Shown: positions 52,849 to 62,292, counted from the first letter of the stretch. The stretch is DNA of 64,000 nucleotides from an uncultured Microbulbifer sp. (GCF_913055755.1 NZ_CAJXKH010000001.1:83630-147629), one strand, 5' to 3'. Notes: generated by a model from the letters alone, not told the origin. Program-made: numbers and translations.

Positions 52849-53916
52849 ATGAAAATGATCCGCACCCTCGGACCCATTCGCACCTCCCTCGCACTACTCC
52901 TGGCTCTTTTTCCGCCCCTGCTACAGGCCCAGAGCGGTCCCGGTGATTCTCCAGTACCGGTGCGCGCCGCGCCGGTAAAGCTGGAGCAAATTTCCAATCC
53001 GGTAGAGGCACTGGGCACCGCCAGGGCCTGGGAGTTTGTCTCCCTGCGCGCCGGTGTTACCGAACATATCAGCCGTATCGCCTTTGACAGCGGGCAGCGG
53101 GTGAAGGCGGGCGACGTGCTGGTGGAATTGAGCCACGGCGAGGAACTGGCAGAACTGGCTGGGGCCCGTGCCACCCTGCAGCGCAACGAGCGGGATGCAA
53201 AGCGCCTGCGCGGCCTGGTGAAAAAAAACCTCACCACCCGCGAGCAGCTGGAAGCGGCGGAAACCCAGGTGGCGGAAACCCGCGCGCTGATCGACGGCCT
53301 GCAGGCGCGCATCGACGACCGCATTATCCGCGCGCCCTTCGCCGGCCAGCTGGGATTACGCAATATCAGTGTCGGCAGCCTGGTAACCCCCACCACAGAG
53401 ATCACTACCCTTCAGGATATCTCCAGACTGAAGCTGGACTTCACCGTGCCCGAGCGGCAGCTGTCCGCCATTTCCGGCGGTATGGCCATCGAGGCCGTCA
53501 GCCAGGCCGATCCCGAGCGGGTATTCAAGGGCGAAGTGATGATCGTGGAAGCGCGGGTAGATCCGCAGACCCGCGCCTTTACCGTGCGTGCGCGCCTCGA
53601 CAACCCCGACGGCCGGCTCAAGCCCGGGATGCTGCTGCGGGTAAAGGTCATCAGCCAGCCGCGTGAGGGGCTGACCATTCCGGAAGCGGCGCTGGTACCC
53701 ATGGCGGGGGACCAGTCAGTGTTCGTGGCGGAAAAAACCGAAGCTGGCCACGTGGTGCAGCGCCGCCAGGTACAGATCGGCCAGCGCTACGAGGGCAAGG
53801 TGGAAATACTTTCCGGCCTGTCCCAGGGCGACCTGGTGGTGACCCGCGGCACCCTGCATATCCGCGACGGCCAGGCGGTTGCGATCCAGTCTGACAGCGA
53901 GGCCAGCAGCCGATGA
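52849..53916 (+). CDS. RND efflux periplasmic adaptor (membrane fusion protein)
   Basis: The 355-residue protein has a signal peptide (LALLLALFPPLLQAQS), a biotinyl-lipoyl-like domain, an alpha-hairpin (about 95-150) and a beta-barrel and membrane-proximal domain ending near 350. This is the HlyD/AcrA-type adaptor layout. It links an inner-membrane RND pump to an outer-membrane channel. Its stop overlaps the pump start by 4 nt (ATGA). The start is 52849 or the ATG 6 nt later. Confidence 0.93.
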   Translation: MKMIRTLGPIRTSLALLLALFPPLLQAQSGPGDSPVPVRAAPVKLEQISNPVEALGTARAWEFVSLRAGVTEHISRIAFDSGQRVKAGDVLVELSHGEELAELAGARATLQRNERDAKRLRGLVKKNLTTREQLEAAETQVAETRALIDGLQARIDDRIIRAPFAGQLGLRNISVGSLVTPTTEITTLQDISRLKLDFTVPERQLSAISGGMAIEAVSQADPERVFKGEVMIVEARVDPQTRAFTVRARLDNPDGRLKPGMLLRVKVISQPREGLTIPEAALVPMAGDQSVFVAEKTEAGHVVQRRQVQIGQRYEGKVEILSGLSQGDLVVTRGTLHIRDGQAVAIQSDSEASSR

Positions 53917-56900
53917 TCATCAGTGATACGGCGGTCAAACGCCCGGTATTTGCCCTGGTACTGTCGCTACTGCTGGTGGTGTTCGGGCTGATCAGCTTCG
54001 ACCGTCTGGCGCTGCGGGAATACCCGGATATCGACCCGCCGATCGTGTCGGTCGACACCAACTACCCGGGGGCCTCCGCGGATATTGTGGAGACCCGTAT
54101 CACGCGCCTGATCGAGGACCGTATTGCCGGTATCGAAGGCATCAAGACGGTGACCTCGTCGAGTACCGACGGGCGCTCGCGCATTTCCATCGAATTCAAT
54201 ATCAACCGCGACGTGGACGGCGCCGCCAACGATATCCGCGACCGCGTCTCCGGGGTGATGAACAACCTGCCGGTGGAGGCGGATCCGCCGGAAATCGAGA
54301 AGGTCGACAGCAGCGACGACGTGGTGATCTGGCTGAACCTCACCTCGGATCGCCTGACCGTGCCGGAGCTCACCGACTACGCCAACCGCTACCTGGTGGA
54401 CCGCTTCTCGGTGCTCGACGGCGTGGCGCGGGTGCGGGTCGGCGGCGCCAAGGATTTTGCCATGCGCATCTGGCTGGACCGCGGCGCCATGACCGCGCAC
54501 AACGTCACCAGCGCGGATATCGAGCGCGCGCTGCGCGCGGAAAACCGCGAACTGCCGGCGGGCTATATGGAGTCCACCGATCGCCAGTTCACCCTGCGCC
54601 TGCAGCGCCAGTTCCAGAGCGCCGAAGATTTCGCGCGCCTGGCCATTGCCACCGGCGACAGCGGCCATGTGGTGCGCCTCGGCGATGTGGCGCGGGTGGA
54701 GCTGGGCTCGGCCGAGGACCGTTCCACCTTCCGCGGCAACGGCGAACCCATGGTGGGCATCGGCATCACTCGCCAGTCCACCGGCAATATCGTCGCGGTG
54801 GCGGAAGCCGCCAAGGCGGAGATGGTCAAGGTCAACAAGACCCTGCCGGACGGCATGCGCCTGAGCCAGAGTTACGACGCCTCGGTGTTCGTGTCCGAGG
54901 CGATCAAGGAGGTGTACACCACCCTGGTGATCGCGGTGATCCTGGTGACCCTGGTGATCTACCTGTTCCTCGGCAACTGGCGCGCCACCCTGGTGCCCGC
55001 GGTGACGGTACCGGTGTCCCTGATCGCCACCTCCATCCTGCTGTACGCGTTCGGATTCAGTATCAACCTGCTCACCCTGCTGGCGCTGGTACTGGCCATC
55101 GGTCTGGTGGTGGACGACGCCATCGTGGTGCTGGAAAACATCTTCCGGCGCATGGACGAATACGGCGAACCGCCGCTGTTGGCGGCCTATCGCGGCGCCC
55201 GCGAGGTGGGTTTTGCGGTGGTGGCCACCACCCTGGTGCTGGTGGCGGTGTTCGTGCCGATCACCTTCCTCGAGGGGGACATCGGCCGGCTGTTTTCCGA
55301 ATTCGCACTGACCATGTCGGCGGCGGTGATCTTCTCCTCCATCACCGCGCTCACCCTGTCGCCGATGCTGGCAGCCAAACTGGTGCGCCCCAACGACCAG
55401 CACAATGCGGCCACCCGCTTGATGGACAATGCTCTGGCCCGCGTCCAGCGCGGCTACCGGGGTGGGCTCGACTTCATCCTGCGCAAGCACTGGATCGCCG
55501 GCTGCGTTTTTGTCGCGGTGATGGCATTCGCGGCGCTGTCGTTCCGCCTGATTCCCACCGAGTACGCACCGCGGGAAGACCGCGGCTCCTTCTTCCTGCT
55601 GGTCAACGGCCCCGAGGGCGCCAGTTACCAGTACATGCAGGAGTACATGGACACCATCGAGGAGCGGCTGATGCCGCTGGTGGAAAAGGGCTATGTGAAC
55701 CGCCTGCTGGTGCGCTCGCCGCGCTCCTTCGGCACCTCCGCCACCTTCAACACCGGCATGGTGATCTTCACCCTGGCACCCTGGGGCGAGCGGCCTTCCG
55801 CGTTTGCACTGATGAACCAGGTGCGCGCGGCGGTCAGCGACCTCTCCGGCGTACGCGCCTTCCCGGTGATGCGCCAGAGCTTTGGCGGCGGCCTCGGCAA
55901 GCCGGTGCAGTTTGTGCTCGGCGGCAGCAGCTACGCGCAACTGACCCAGTGGCGGGACCAGCTGAACCGCGCCATCGACGAATCCAACCCGGGGCTGCTC
56001 GGCGTCGACTGGGACTACAAGGAAACCCAGCCGCAGCTGCGCATCAATGTGGACTATGAGCGCGCCGCGGACCTCGGTGTGCAGGTGAGCGATGTGGGCA
56101 CCACACTGCAGACCATGTTCGGCTCCCTGCGCGCCACCACCTTTATCAATAACGGCGAGGAGTACGACGTGATTCTCGAAGGAGAGCGGGACCTGCAGCG
56201 CACCCCTAACAGCCTGGAAAACCTCTATGTGCGCTCCTCCACCACCGGCGCGCTGATTCCGCTGCAGAGCCTGGTCGAGGTCACCGAGTACGCGGACTCC
56301 CCCCAGCTGCAACGCTACAATCGGGTGCGCTCCATCACTCTGGATGCCAATCTGGCGGACGGGCTGGTACTGGGGGAGGCACTTCAGTACCTCAACCAGC
56401 TGGTGGACGACAACCTCGAGGGCTCGCCGGTGATTGACTACAAGGGCCAGTCGAAGAGCTTCCAGGATTCCGGCAATACCATTTTGTTTGCGATCCTGCT
56501 GGGCGCGCTGGTGGTATTCCTGGTACTGGCCGCCCAGTTCGAGAGTTTTATCCACCCGCTGGTGATCATGTTCACCGTGCCGCTGGCCATGGCCGGGGCT
56601 TTACTGGGTCTGCTGCTCACCAACCAGTCGCTGAATATCTACAGCCAGGTGGGTCTGATCATGCTGGTGGGGCTGGCGGCCAAGAACGGCATTCTGATAG
56701 TGGAGTTCGCCAACCAGTTGCGAGACCGCGGGGTGGAATTTGGCCAGGCACTGCGCCAGGCCGCTGAAACCCGCCTGCGCCCGATCATGATGACCGGCAT
56801 CACCACCGCGGCGGGATCGCTGCCGCTGCTGCTGTCCTCCGGCGCAGGCTCGGAAACCCGCGCGGTAATCGGCACGGTGGTATTGTTCGGGGTGCTGGCG

Positions 56901-57032
56901 GCAACCCTGTTCACGGTATATATCGTGCCGGTGGCCTACGATGTACTGGCGCGCCGCACCGGCTCGCCGGGACAGGTTGCGCGGGAAGTGGCAGCGCTGG
57001 ATGCGGCGCACCCGCTGGAACACTCGGAATAA
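53913..57032 (+). CDS. RND efflux permease (HAE-1 family)
   Basis: The 1039-residue protein has 12 transmembrane helices with two large periplasmic loops. The proton-relay Asp pair is in GLVVDDAIVVLENIFRR, the HAE-1 signature of drug- and solvent-type pumps. The C-terminal half repeats the fold (GLAAKNGILIVEFANQLRDRG). It exports a hydrophobic or amphiphilic compound using proton flux. No outer-membrane channel gene follows, so it must borrow a TolC-like protein encoded elsewhere. It is translationally coupled to the adaptor. Substrate unknown. Confidence 0.95.
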   Translation: MIISDTAVKRPVFALVLSLLLVVFGLISFDRLALREYPDIDPPIVSVDTNYPGASADIVETRITRLIEDRIAGIEGIKTVTSSSTDGRSRISIEFNINRDVDGAANDIRDRVSGVMNNLPVEADPPEIEKVDSSDDVVIWLNLTSDRLTVPELTDYANRYLVDRFSVLDGVARVRVGGAKDFAMRIWLDRGAMTAHNVTSADIERALRAENRELPAGYMESTDRQFTLRLQRQFQSAEDFARLAIATGDSGHVVRLGDVARVELGSAEDRSTFRGNGEPMVGIGITRQSTGNIVAVAEAAKAEMVKVNKTLPDGMRLSQSYDASVFVSEAIKEVYTTLVIAVILVTLVIYLFLGNWRATLVPAVTVPVSLIATSILLYAFGFSINLLTLLALVLAIGLVVDDAIVVLENIFRRMDEYGEPPLLAAYRGAREVGFAVVATTLVLVAVFVPITFLEGDIGRLFSEFALTMSAAVIFSSITALTLSPMLAAKLVRPNDQHNAATRLMDNALARVQRGYRGGLDFILRKHWIAGCVFVAVMAFAALSFRLIPTEYAPREDRGSFFLLVNGPEGASYQYMQEYMDTIEERLMPLVEKGYVNRLLVRSPRSFGTSATFNTGMVIFTLAPWGERPSAFALMNQVRAAVSDLSGVRAFPVMRQSFGGGLGKPVQFVLGGSSYAQLTQWRDQLNRAIDESNPGLLGVDWDYKETQPQLRINVDYERAADLGVQVSDVGTTLQTMFGSLRATTFINNGEEYDVILEGERDLQRTPNSLENLYVRSSTTGALIPLQSLVEVTEYADSPQLQRYNRVRSITLDANLADGLVLGEALQYLNQLVDDNLEGSPVIDYKGQSKSFQDSGNTILFAILLGALVVFLVLAAQFESFIHPLVIMFTVPLAMAGALLGLLLTNQSLNIYSQVGLIMLVGLAAKNGILIVEFANQLRDRGVEFGQALRQAAETRLRPIMMTGITTAAGSLPLLLSSGAGSETRAVIGTVVLFGVLAATLFTVYIVPVAYDVLARRTGSPGQVAREVAALDAAHPLEHSE

Positions 57033-57058
57033 TTTGGGGAATAATTGGCGGCAGAATT

Positions 57059-57092
57059 TGCGCCGGCCTATTCAAACCGGCGCATTTTTCTT
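57059..57092 (+). terminator. rho-independent terminator after the RND operon
   Basis: GCGCCGG (57060-57066) pairs with CCGGCGC (57077-57083) around a 10-nt loop and is followed by a T-rich tract. It lies 27 nt past the permease stop. Confidence 0.85.
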
Positions 57093-57185
57093 AATCTTTC
57101 GCGCCCAGGTGCAACTTTATTGCGACGAAGCCCGTCCTACTGGCATGAAGCCGAAGACCCGAGCAACCGCATAGCAGGGAACCCC

Positions 57186-57317
57186 ATGCGAAAACTGACC
57201 GTCCCAGCACTGGTCATACTACTGGCACTGGCCGCGGCGGCCTGCAGCAGGCAGGAGACCTGCCAGCTGGACAGCAAGCGCAACAAGCCGCCCATTCCTT
57301 TCGCCATGATCAGCTAG
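57186..57317 (+). CDS. 43-residue lipoprotein
   Basis: This very short protein has a basic start (MRKL), a hydrophobic core (VPALVILLALAAAAC) with the lipobox Cys at about 20, and a 23-residue polar tail with one more cysteine. The mature form would be a tiny lipid-anchored peptide. I recognise no family. It lies between the RND terminator and serB. The clean signal sequence supports expression, but so short a frame can be fortuitous. Confidence 0.5.
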   Translation: MRKLTVPALVILLALAAAACSRQETCQLDSKRNKPPIPFAMIS

Positions 57318-57361
57318 ACCGTGCGAGCCAACCGCATCGCGCAACAGACATAGTGTAAAGA

Positions 57362-58393
57362 CTAATCCTGCAGCAGCGCCTCGATCTGCAGGTCGTTGAG
57401 ACCAAACAGGTACAGCGCCGCATCCAGCCCGAAACCGTCAATGGCCTGCGGCGCCTCCGCGCGCACCTTGGGTTTGGCGTGGAATGCAATTCCCAGGGCG
57501 CCCAGCGCCAGCATCGGCAGATCATTGGCACCGTCACCCACCGCAATCACCTGGTCCAGCGACAATTCCAGTTCCGCGGCCAGTGCCTGCAGCAGATGCG
57601 CCTTGCGCGCACCGTCCACAATCGGATCGATCACTCCGCCGGTGAGCGCGCCGCCTTCAAACTCCAGCTGATTCGCGTGCACGAAATCCACCGCCAGGTG
57701 GTTGTCCTTCAGGTAGTGGGCGAAGTAAGTGAAGCCGCCGGAGAGAATCGCGGTTTTGCAATCCAGCGCGCGCAGGGCCTTGAGCAGGCGCTGGGCGCCG
57801 GTCATCAGCGGCAATTGCGGGGCGATCTCGGACAGGCTCTTCTCGGTGAAGCCCCGCAGCAGACGCATGCGTTTGCGGAAACTCTGCTGAAAATCCAGCT
57901 CTCCGCGCATGGCGGCGGCGGTGATGTCCGCCACCTGCTCGCCCACCCCGGCGATCTTCGCCAGTTCGTCGATCACTTCCGCCTGAATCAGGGTGGAGTC
58001 CATATCGAAGCAGGCCAGCTTCGGCGCGCGCTGGGAAGCGCCCGGCTGCAGTACCAGTTCCAAACCAGTTGCCTGCGCCGGTGCCAGCAGTGCCTCGCGC
58101 GCGGCGTGGAAGTCCAGCTCTGCCTCCAGCTGCAACCGAATGGCGGTGCAGTCCGGGCGGCTGGCGAGGATATCCACCGCGGTAACCCGCCACTCCCGCG
58201 CCGACAGGAACTCCTGCAGCTGCTGCAGCGAGTCGGCTTCCAGCTCTTCGGTCAGCAGGGTCAGGCACCAGGGCGCGGTGACCGGCCCCGGGGATGCGGG
58301 CATTTCCGCGACAAGCCGGTCCTGCGGCAGGGAAAACACCCTGTGGCACAGGGCGGAAACGGCGACGAGGGAGGAGTTGGCAGATGCGTCCAT
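57362..58393 (-). CDS. serB: phosphoserine phosphatase
   Basis: The 343-residue protein has an N-terminal ACT-like region (about 1-120) and a HAD phosphatase domain. The nucleophile motif is CFDMDSTLIQAEVIDELA, followed by AILSGGFTYFA (motif II), Lys in GARKAHLL (motif III) and VGDGANDLPMLALG (motif IV). It catalyses the last step of serine synthesis. The start is the ATG at 58393; the longer frame runs into the divergent gene. In Pseudomonas serB adjoins fimX; here an M1 peptidase and an RND pump lie between. Confidence 0.95.
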   Translation of the reverse strand: MDASANSSLVAVSALCHRVFSLPQDRLVAEMPASPGPVTAPWCLTLLTEELEADSLQQLQEFLSAREWRVTAVDILASRPDCTAIRLQLEAELDFHAAREALLAPAQATGLELVLQPGASQRAPKLACFDMDSTLIQAEVIDELAKIAGVGEQVADITAAAMRGELDFQQSFRKRMRLLRGFTEKSLSEIAPQLPLMTGAQRLLKALRALDCKTAILSGGFTYFAHYLKDNHLAVDFVHANQLEFEGGALTGGVIDPIVDGARKAHLLQALAAELELSLDQVIAVGDGANDLPMLALGALGIAFHAKPKVRAEAPQAIDGFGLDAALYLFGLNDLQIEALLQD

Positions 58394-58551
58394 GGCTGAC
58401 TCTTGCGGGTAAATGGTTGGCGGGCTGCCCGCGCACGCGCGGGAAATCGGCCGCGCATTATAGCCCGGCGCCTTTTTTCTCTGAAGGAGTGGGATAGAAT
58501 CGGAGCCAGGGCGGCAGCCACCCAGGGCCGCCCGCAATCGACAAGAAGAAC

Positions 58552-59646
58552 ATGAAACAGCACTTATCCCACCTGTCCGCATCCATCCGCCAGCTACCCG
58601 CATTGCTTGCGGGTCTCGATCTGGCGCGTAAACGTCAGCTGCTGGCCGCCGCCATCTGGCTGGCGCTGGCGCTGTTCTGCCTGGCCACCCTGGGACATGC
58701 CTTCGGCCAGCAGAAGGCCACGGCGGCGGCACGGGACAGGGCCAGTGCCGAGGCGGCGGCAAAACTGCTGGCCAGCCAGAGCCTGGAGCAGATCGTCGCC
58801 GGCGATCGTATCAGCCTGCAGCTGCTGGCACAGCAGGCCCTGGCGCTGCCCGCCGTCCGCGGTGTTACCGTGCAGGATGTGGATTCCACGCCCCTGGCCC
58901 AGGCCGGCGAGCGGGAGCGCGGCGAGACCATCACCGCACCGGTAGTGCTGCACGACAGCCTCGCAGGCAGTGTCGCGCTGAATGTCCAGCCCGGCGCCGC
59001 GGTAACTTATCCCTGGGCCAGCCTGTTGCTGTGCCTGGTATTCGCGCTGCCATTCAGCGCCGTCTGCGCCCTGGCGGCAACCCAGGCCTCGCAGGCCACC
59101 CCGCCCCGGCGCACCCCGCTTTCGGTACCGCGGGCGCAGCCGAAACCGCCACCGGAAGTCACCGCAGGATTGTACCTGCGCCCGCTGAACTGGGCGCAAC
59201 TCGGTAATCAGCTCTCCCGCAGCGCGCTGGACAAGCTGCAGGACGAGCTGGACGAACGCCTGCAGCTGCTGGCGCGTATCTACGATGGCCAGCCCCTGCC
59301 CAGTGCCGGCCCCGCGGTAGGGCTGGGATTTGCCGGGAACGATGCCGCATTCCGCGCGGTGTGTGCCGGTCTGCTGCTGCGTGGGCTGCAGCAGTCCAGT
59401 CGCGCTACCGGGTTACAACTGGCGGTGTCGGTACTGCCGGCCAAACCCGCGCAGTTCGATTTCAGCGGCGAGCAGCTGCTCGCCCAGTCCCGCGGCCTCA
59501 CCTTGCACAAGCAGCTGCTGGACGACGACTCCCTGGAAAACCGCATCCAGTGCCACGACACCAGCTGGGGGGCGGAAGTCACCGGGCTGAACCCGAAGTT
59601 ACAGCAACTGCTGGACAACCAACTGCAGCAGCTTGTCTCCGCCTGA
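58552..59646 (+). CDS. YtjB/Smp-like membrane protein
   Basis: The 364-residue protein has two transmembrane segments (about 31-53 and 150-172) enclosing a periplasmic domain, then a long cytoplasmic region. This layout and its divergent position next to serB match E. coli YtjB (Smp) and Pseudomonas PA4961. Its function is not established. It is rich in Ala, Leu and Gln. Confidence 0.8.
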   Translation: MKQHLSHLSASIRQLPALLAGLDLARKRQLLAAAIWLALALFCLATLGHAFGQQKATAAARDRASAEAAAKLLASQSLEQIVAGDRISLQLLAQQALALPAVRGVTVQDVDSTPLAQAGERERGETITAPVVLHDSLAGSVALNVQPGAAVTYPWASLLLCLVFALPFSAVCALAATQASQATPPRRTPLSVPRAQPKPPPEVTAGLYLRPLNWAQLGNQLSRSALDKLQDELDERLQLLARIYDGQPLPSAGPAVGLGFAGNDAAFRAVCAGLLLRGLQQSSRATGLQLAVSVLPAKPAQFDFSGEQLLAQSRGLTLHKQLLDDDSLENRIQCHDTSWGAEVTGLNPKLQQLLDNQLQQLVSA

Positions 59647-59949
59647 ACAGCGCCCGGAATGCTCCCGCGGCGCTACTGCTTCTCCGCAAAATTTCACCCG
59701 CTAGCAGCGCTCTCCTTCTCGCCGCAGGCCGGCCTTTGACCGGCCATTCGCTTATATCACGCCCGTTTTTCATCGCGTTTCAGTTGTTGCTTTTCACCGT
59801 AATTCGTCGTGATTGGCTGACTGCGACCTTTAAATAGCTCTTCACTCAGGTTCCGCTTTTCGCGTTTCAGTTGTCCCGGCACTGCCGGCACTGAGAGCGG
59901 AGCGGTTTCTCCGGAGCGAAGTTATCCGCTGCAAAGCGGGGAGGTTGAT
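59647..59949. other. intergenic region with 14-bp direct repeat
   Basis: This 303-bp gap has a hairpin GGCCGG-cctttga-CCGGCC (59727-59745), which may end the upstream gene. It also holds an exact direct repeat, CGCGTTTCAGTTGT, at 59774-59787 and 59861-59874, 87 bp apart. A GAGG ribosome-binding site for the following lipoprotein is at the end. I see no gene in it. Confidence 0.45.
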
Positions 59950-60225
59950 ATGAAGCGCAGTGTCGCTGGACTGGTTGCCACCTTTGGCAGCGCCACGCTG
60001 CTGGCAATGGCCGGCTGCAGCAATATGGAGAACACGACCGAAAGCACCTCGGCCAGAAACCTCGGCGGTCAGCCCGGCTACTACTCCGTGCGCGGCAAGA
60101 ATTACCACTGCCACCAGGATGGTCGCTGCCACACCGTGCGCGACCCGAACTACTTCTGGCGGGCCGGCCAGTACCGCGCCGGGCGCCCGTCCCACTACCA
60201 CCGCTACCCCCAACCGCCGCGCTGA
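59950..60225 (+). CDS. small His/Tyr-rich lipoprotein
   Basis: The 91-residue protein has a lipoprotein signal (GLVATFGSATLLAMAGC, Cys at about 23), and the mature part is rich in Tyr, His and Arg with two extra cysteines (YHCHQDGRCHTV). It ends in a YRAGRPSHYHRYPQPP tail. I recognise no family. GAGG stands just before the ATG. A second lipoprotein with the same kind of composition follows 100 bp later, so the two may be a functional pair or an old duplication. Confidence 0.72.
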   Translation: MKRSVAGLVATFGSATLLAMAGCSNMENTTESTSARNLGGQPGYYSVRGKNYHCHQDGRCHTVRDPNYFWRAGQYRAGRPSHYHRYPQPPR

Positions 60226-60325
60226 TTTGCGGCACTCAGTCCGTTAGCGCACCCGCGGCAAAAAGATACGCAGCAGAACTGTCTGTCGCAGTGCACTGCC
60301 AACTCCACACAACGGAGCACTCACT

Positions 60326-60700
60326 ATGAAGAGAATCGTGAAGAAAGGCCTGCTGGCCGCAACCGTGTTCGGCACCCTGACCCTGGGCGCCTGTGCAACC
60401 GATGGCTACTACAGTTCCGGCAGCGTGGGATATTCCTCTTATCCCTATTCGCGCCCCTACGTATATCCAGCCGGTAGCGTGTCGTATTACTACTCATCGC
60501 CGCGGTACTACCGCTACTACCGCTATCCCCACGCCCGTCACTACCGGTATTACAACCGCCATTACTACAATCGCCACTATCACAACCGGCACTACTACAA
60601 CCGCCCGGGCCACAACCGCCCGCATTACCAGAATCGCCCGAGCCACCGTCCCGGCCGCCCCGTGCATCGTCCTGCACATCGCCCGGCGCGTCGTCGCTAA
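60326..60700 (+). CDS. Tyr/His/Arg-rich repeat lipoprotein
   Basis: The 124-residue protein has a lipoprotein signal (GLLAATVFGTLTLGAC). The mature part is dominated by Tyr, Arg and His, with a run of short units of the form HYYNRHYYNRHYHNRHYYNR, then a Pro/His/Arg repeat tail (RPVHRPAHRPARR). It is strongly basic and low-complexity, likely disordered, and could bind acidic polymers or metal ions at the outer membrane. GGAG lies upstream of the ATG. No family is recognised. Confidence 0.72.
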   Translation: MKRIVKKGLLAATVFGTLTLGACATDGYYSSGSVGYSSYPYSRPYVYPAGSVSYYYSSPRYYRYYRYPHARHYRYYNRHYYNRHYHNRHYYNRPGHNRPHYQNRPSHRPGRPVHRPAHRPARRR

Positions 60701-60824
60701 TAGGCACAAAGCCGTGTGAAGCCGCCTGCGGGCGGCGTCACCGGCTTCATACCTTGGTCATACAGACCCGGTACTCCCGCCACTGCTAGGATTTCTGCAA
60801 AGAATAAGCATGCGGGAGTTTGCC

Positions 60825-61610
60825 GTGCAGAAGGATCCATCACACGCAGTACTGATTACCGGTTCCACCAGTGGAATCGGCCTCGCTATTGCCCACAGCT
60901 TCGCCCGCGCCGGTTACGCCGTGATGCTGCACGGGCTGGCCACCGCGGAGGAGGGCCGCGCCCTGTGCGAGGAATTCTCCCGCTACCCCGGCAGCGCGGG
61001 CTTCAGCAGCGCGGATATCGCCAGTGAAGCCGGTTGCGCCCAGCTGGTGGCAGAGACCCGCGAGGCCATCGGCAATCCGGCGGTATTGATCAACAATGCC
61101 GGGGTGCAGTTCACCGCGCCGGCCCACGAATTTCCCGCCGACAAATGGCAGCAGATTCTGGCGATCAACCTGAGCTCGGCATTTTTCCTCGCCCGCGACC
61201 TGCTGCCGGCCATGCGCACCGCCAACTGGGGCCGCATCATCAATATTGCCTCGGTACACGGCTTGGTGGCCTCCGAGCACAAGGCCGCCTACTGTGCCGC
61301 CAAGCACGGCCTGGTGGGCCTGACCAAGGTGCTGGCACTGGAAAACGCCGACTGCAATATCACCGCCAACGCCATCTGCCCGGGCTGGGTGGAAACCCCG
61401 CTGATTCAGCCGCAGATCGAGAATATTGCCCGCGAACAGGGAGTGGATATTGAATCCGCCCGCGCGCAGCTGGTGGGCGCCAAGCAGCCCCTGGCGCGCA
61501 CCACCAGCCCGGAAGCCATCGGCGAACTGGCGCTGTACCTGTGTGGAAAATTTGCCGGCACCATTACCGGTGCGGCGCTGCCGGTGGACGGTGGATGGAG
61601 CGCGCAGTAG
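60825..61610 (+). CDS. bdhA: 3-hydroxybutyrate dehydrogenase
   Basis: This short-chain dehydrogenase of about 261 residues has the NAD-binding GSTSGIG near the N-terminus, catalytic Ser (NIASVHGLVASEHKAAY), Tyr and Lys (YCAAK), and the HBDH-type segment ANAICPGWVETPLIQPQI. It interconverts 3-hydroxybutyrate and acetoacetate, linked to polyhydroxybutyrate or ketone use. I prefer the GTG at 60825 because GGGAG lies 7 nt upstream; the ATG at 60810 has no such site. A response regulator gene follows 41 bp later. Confidence 0.9.
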   Translation: MQKDPSHAVLITGSTSGIGLAIAHSFARAGYAVMLHGLATAEEGRALCEEFSRYPGSAGFSSADIASEAGCAQLVAETREAIGNPAVLINNAGVQFTAPAHEFPADKWQQILAINLSSAFFLARDLLPAMRTANWGRIINIASVHGLVASEHKAAYCAAKHGLVGLTKVLALENADCNITANAICPGWVETPLIQPQIENIAREQGVDIESARAQLVGAKQPLARTTSPEAIGELALYLCGKFAGTITGAALPVDGGWSAQ

Positions 61611-61651
61611 TATCAATCGCACCCGGTTCTTTCATTCTTCAGGGTGCTGCC

Positions 61652-62272
61652 GTGAATTACCAACTGCTGATTGCCGACGACCACCCGCTGTATCGCGATG
61701 CGCTGGCGACCACACTGTCCAGCCATTTTTCCAATTCCGAGCTGTTGCAGAGCGAAGATCTGGACTCAACCCTGGAGCGCCTCGGCAACAGCGAAATCGA
61801 TCTGCTGCTACTCGACCTGAACATGCCCGGAAGCGAAGGCTTCAGCGGCCTGGCACGGATCCGCAACGATTTTCCCGCTGTGCCGGTGGTGGTGGTGTCC
61901 GGCAGCGACAGGCACAGCGTGATCCAGCAGGCCGCCGGTCTCGGTGCCAGCGGCTTCCTGTCCAAGACCGCGCGCCCGGATGAAATCCTGCAGTGTATCG
62001 AATGCGTACTGGCGGGGGATCAGTGGTTCAGTGAAGAGGCGCTGCAGGCGGAAAGCGAGAGCGCCCTGGCGGATAAGCTCAGTCAGCTGACGCCGCAACA
62101 GTTGAAGATTTTCCAGATGATCGCCCAGGGCATGCTCAACAAGCAGATTGCCTACGACCTGGATATCACCGAACCCACCGTAAAGAGTCACGTCACCGCC
62201 ATCCTGCGCAAACTGGAGCTGCGGGACCGCAAGCAGCTTATCCGCGAAGCCCAGGCGCTGATTCAGATTTAA
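61652..62272 (+). CDS. NarL/LuxR-type response regulator
   Basis: The 206-residue protein starts with GTG (AGGG upstream) and has a receiver domain (Asp-Asp pair IADDHPLYRDAL, phospho-Asp in LLLLDLNMPG, Lys in SKTARPDE). A LuxR helix-turn-helix follows (LTPQQLKIFQMIAQGMLNKQIAYDLDITEPTVKSHVTAILRKL). No histidine kinase gene is next to it. Placement directly after the hydroxybutyrate dehydrogenase suggests control of carbon storage or use, but this is only contextual. Confidence 0.93.
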   Translation: MNYQLLIADDHPLYRDALATTLSSHFSNSELLQSEDLDSTLERLGNSEIDLLLLDLNMPGSEGFSGLARIRNDFPAVPVVVVSGSDRHSVIQQAAGLGASGFLSKTARPDEILQCIECVLAGDQWFSEEALQAESESALADKLSQLTPQQLKIFQMIAQGMLNKQIAYDLDITEPTVKSHVTAILRKLELRDRKQLIREAQALIQI

Positions 62273-62292
62273 CTATCTGCCGGCAGAAACAA

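Noticed and set aside
53967..56555. 862-residue frame antisense to the RND permease
   Set aside because: Strongly His/Gln/Gly-biased complement of a well-defined RND gene.
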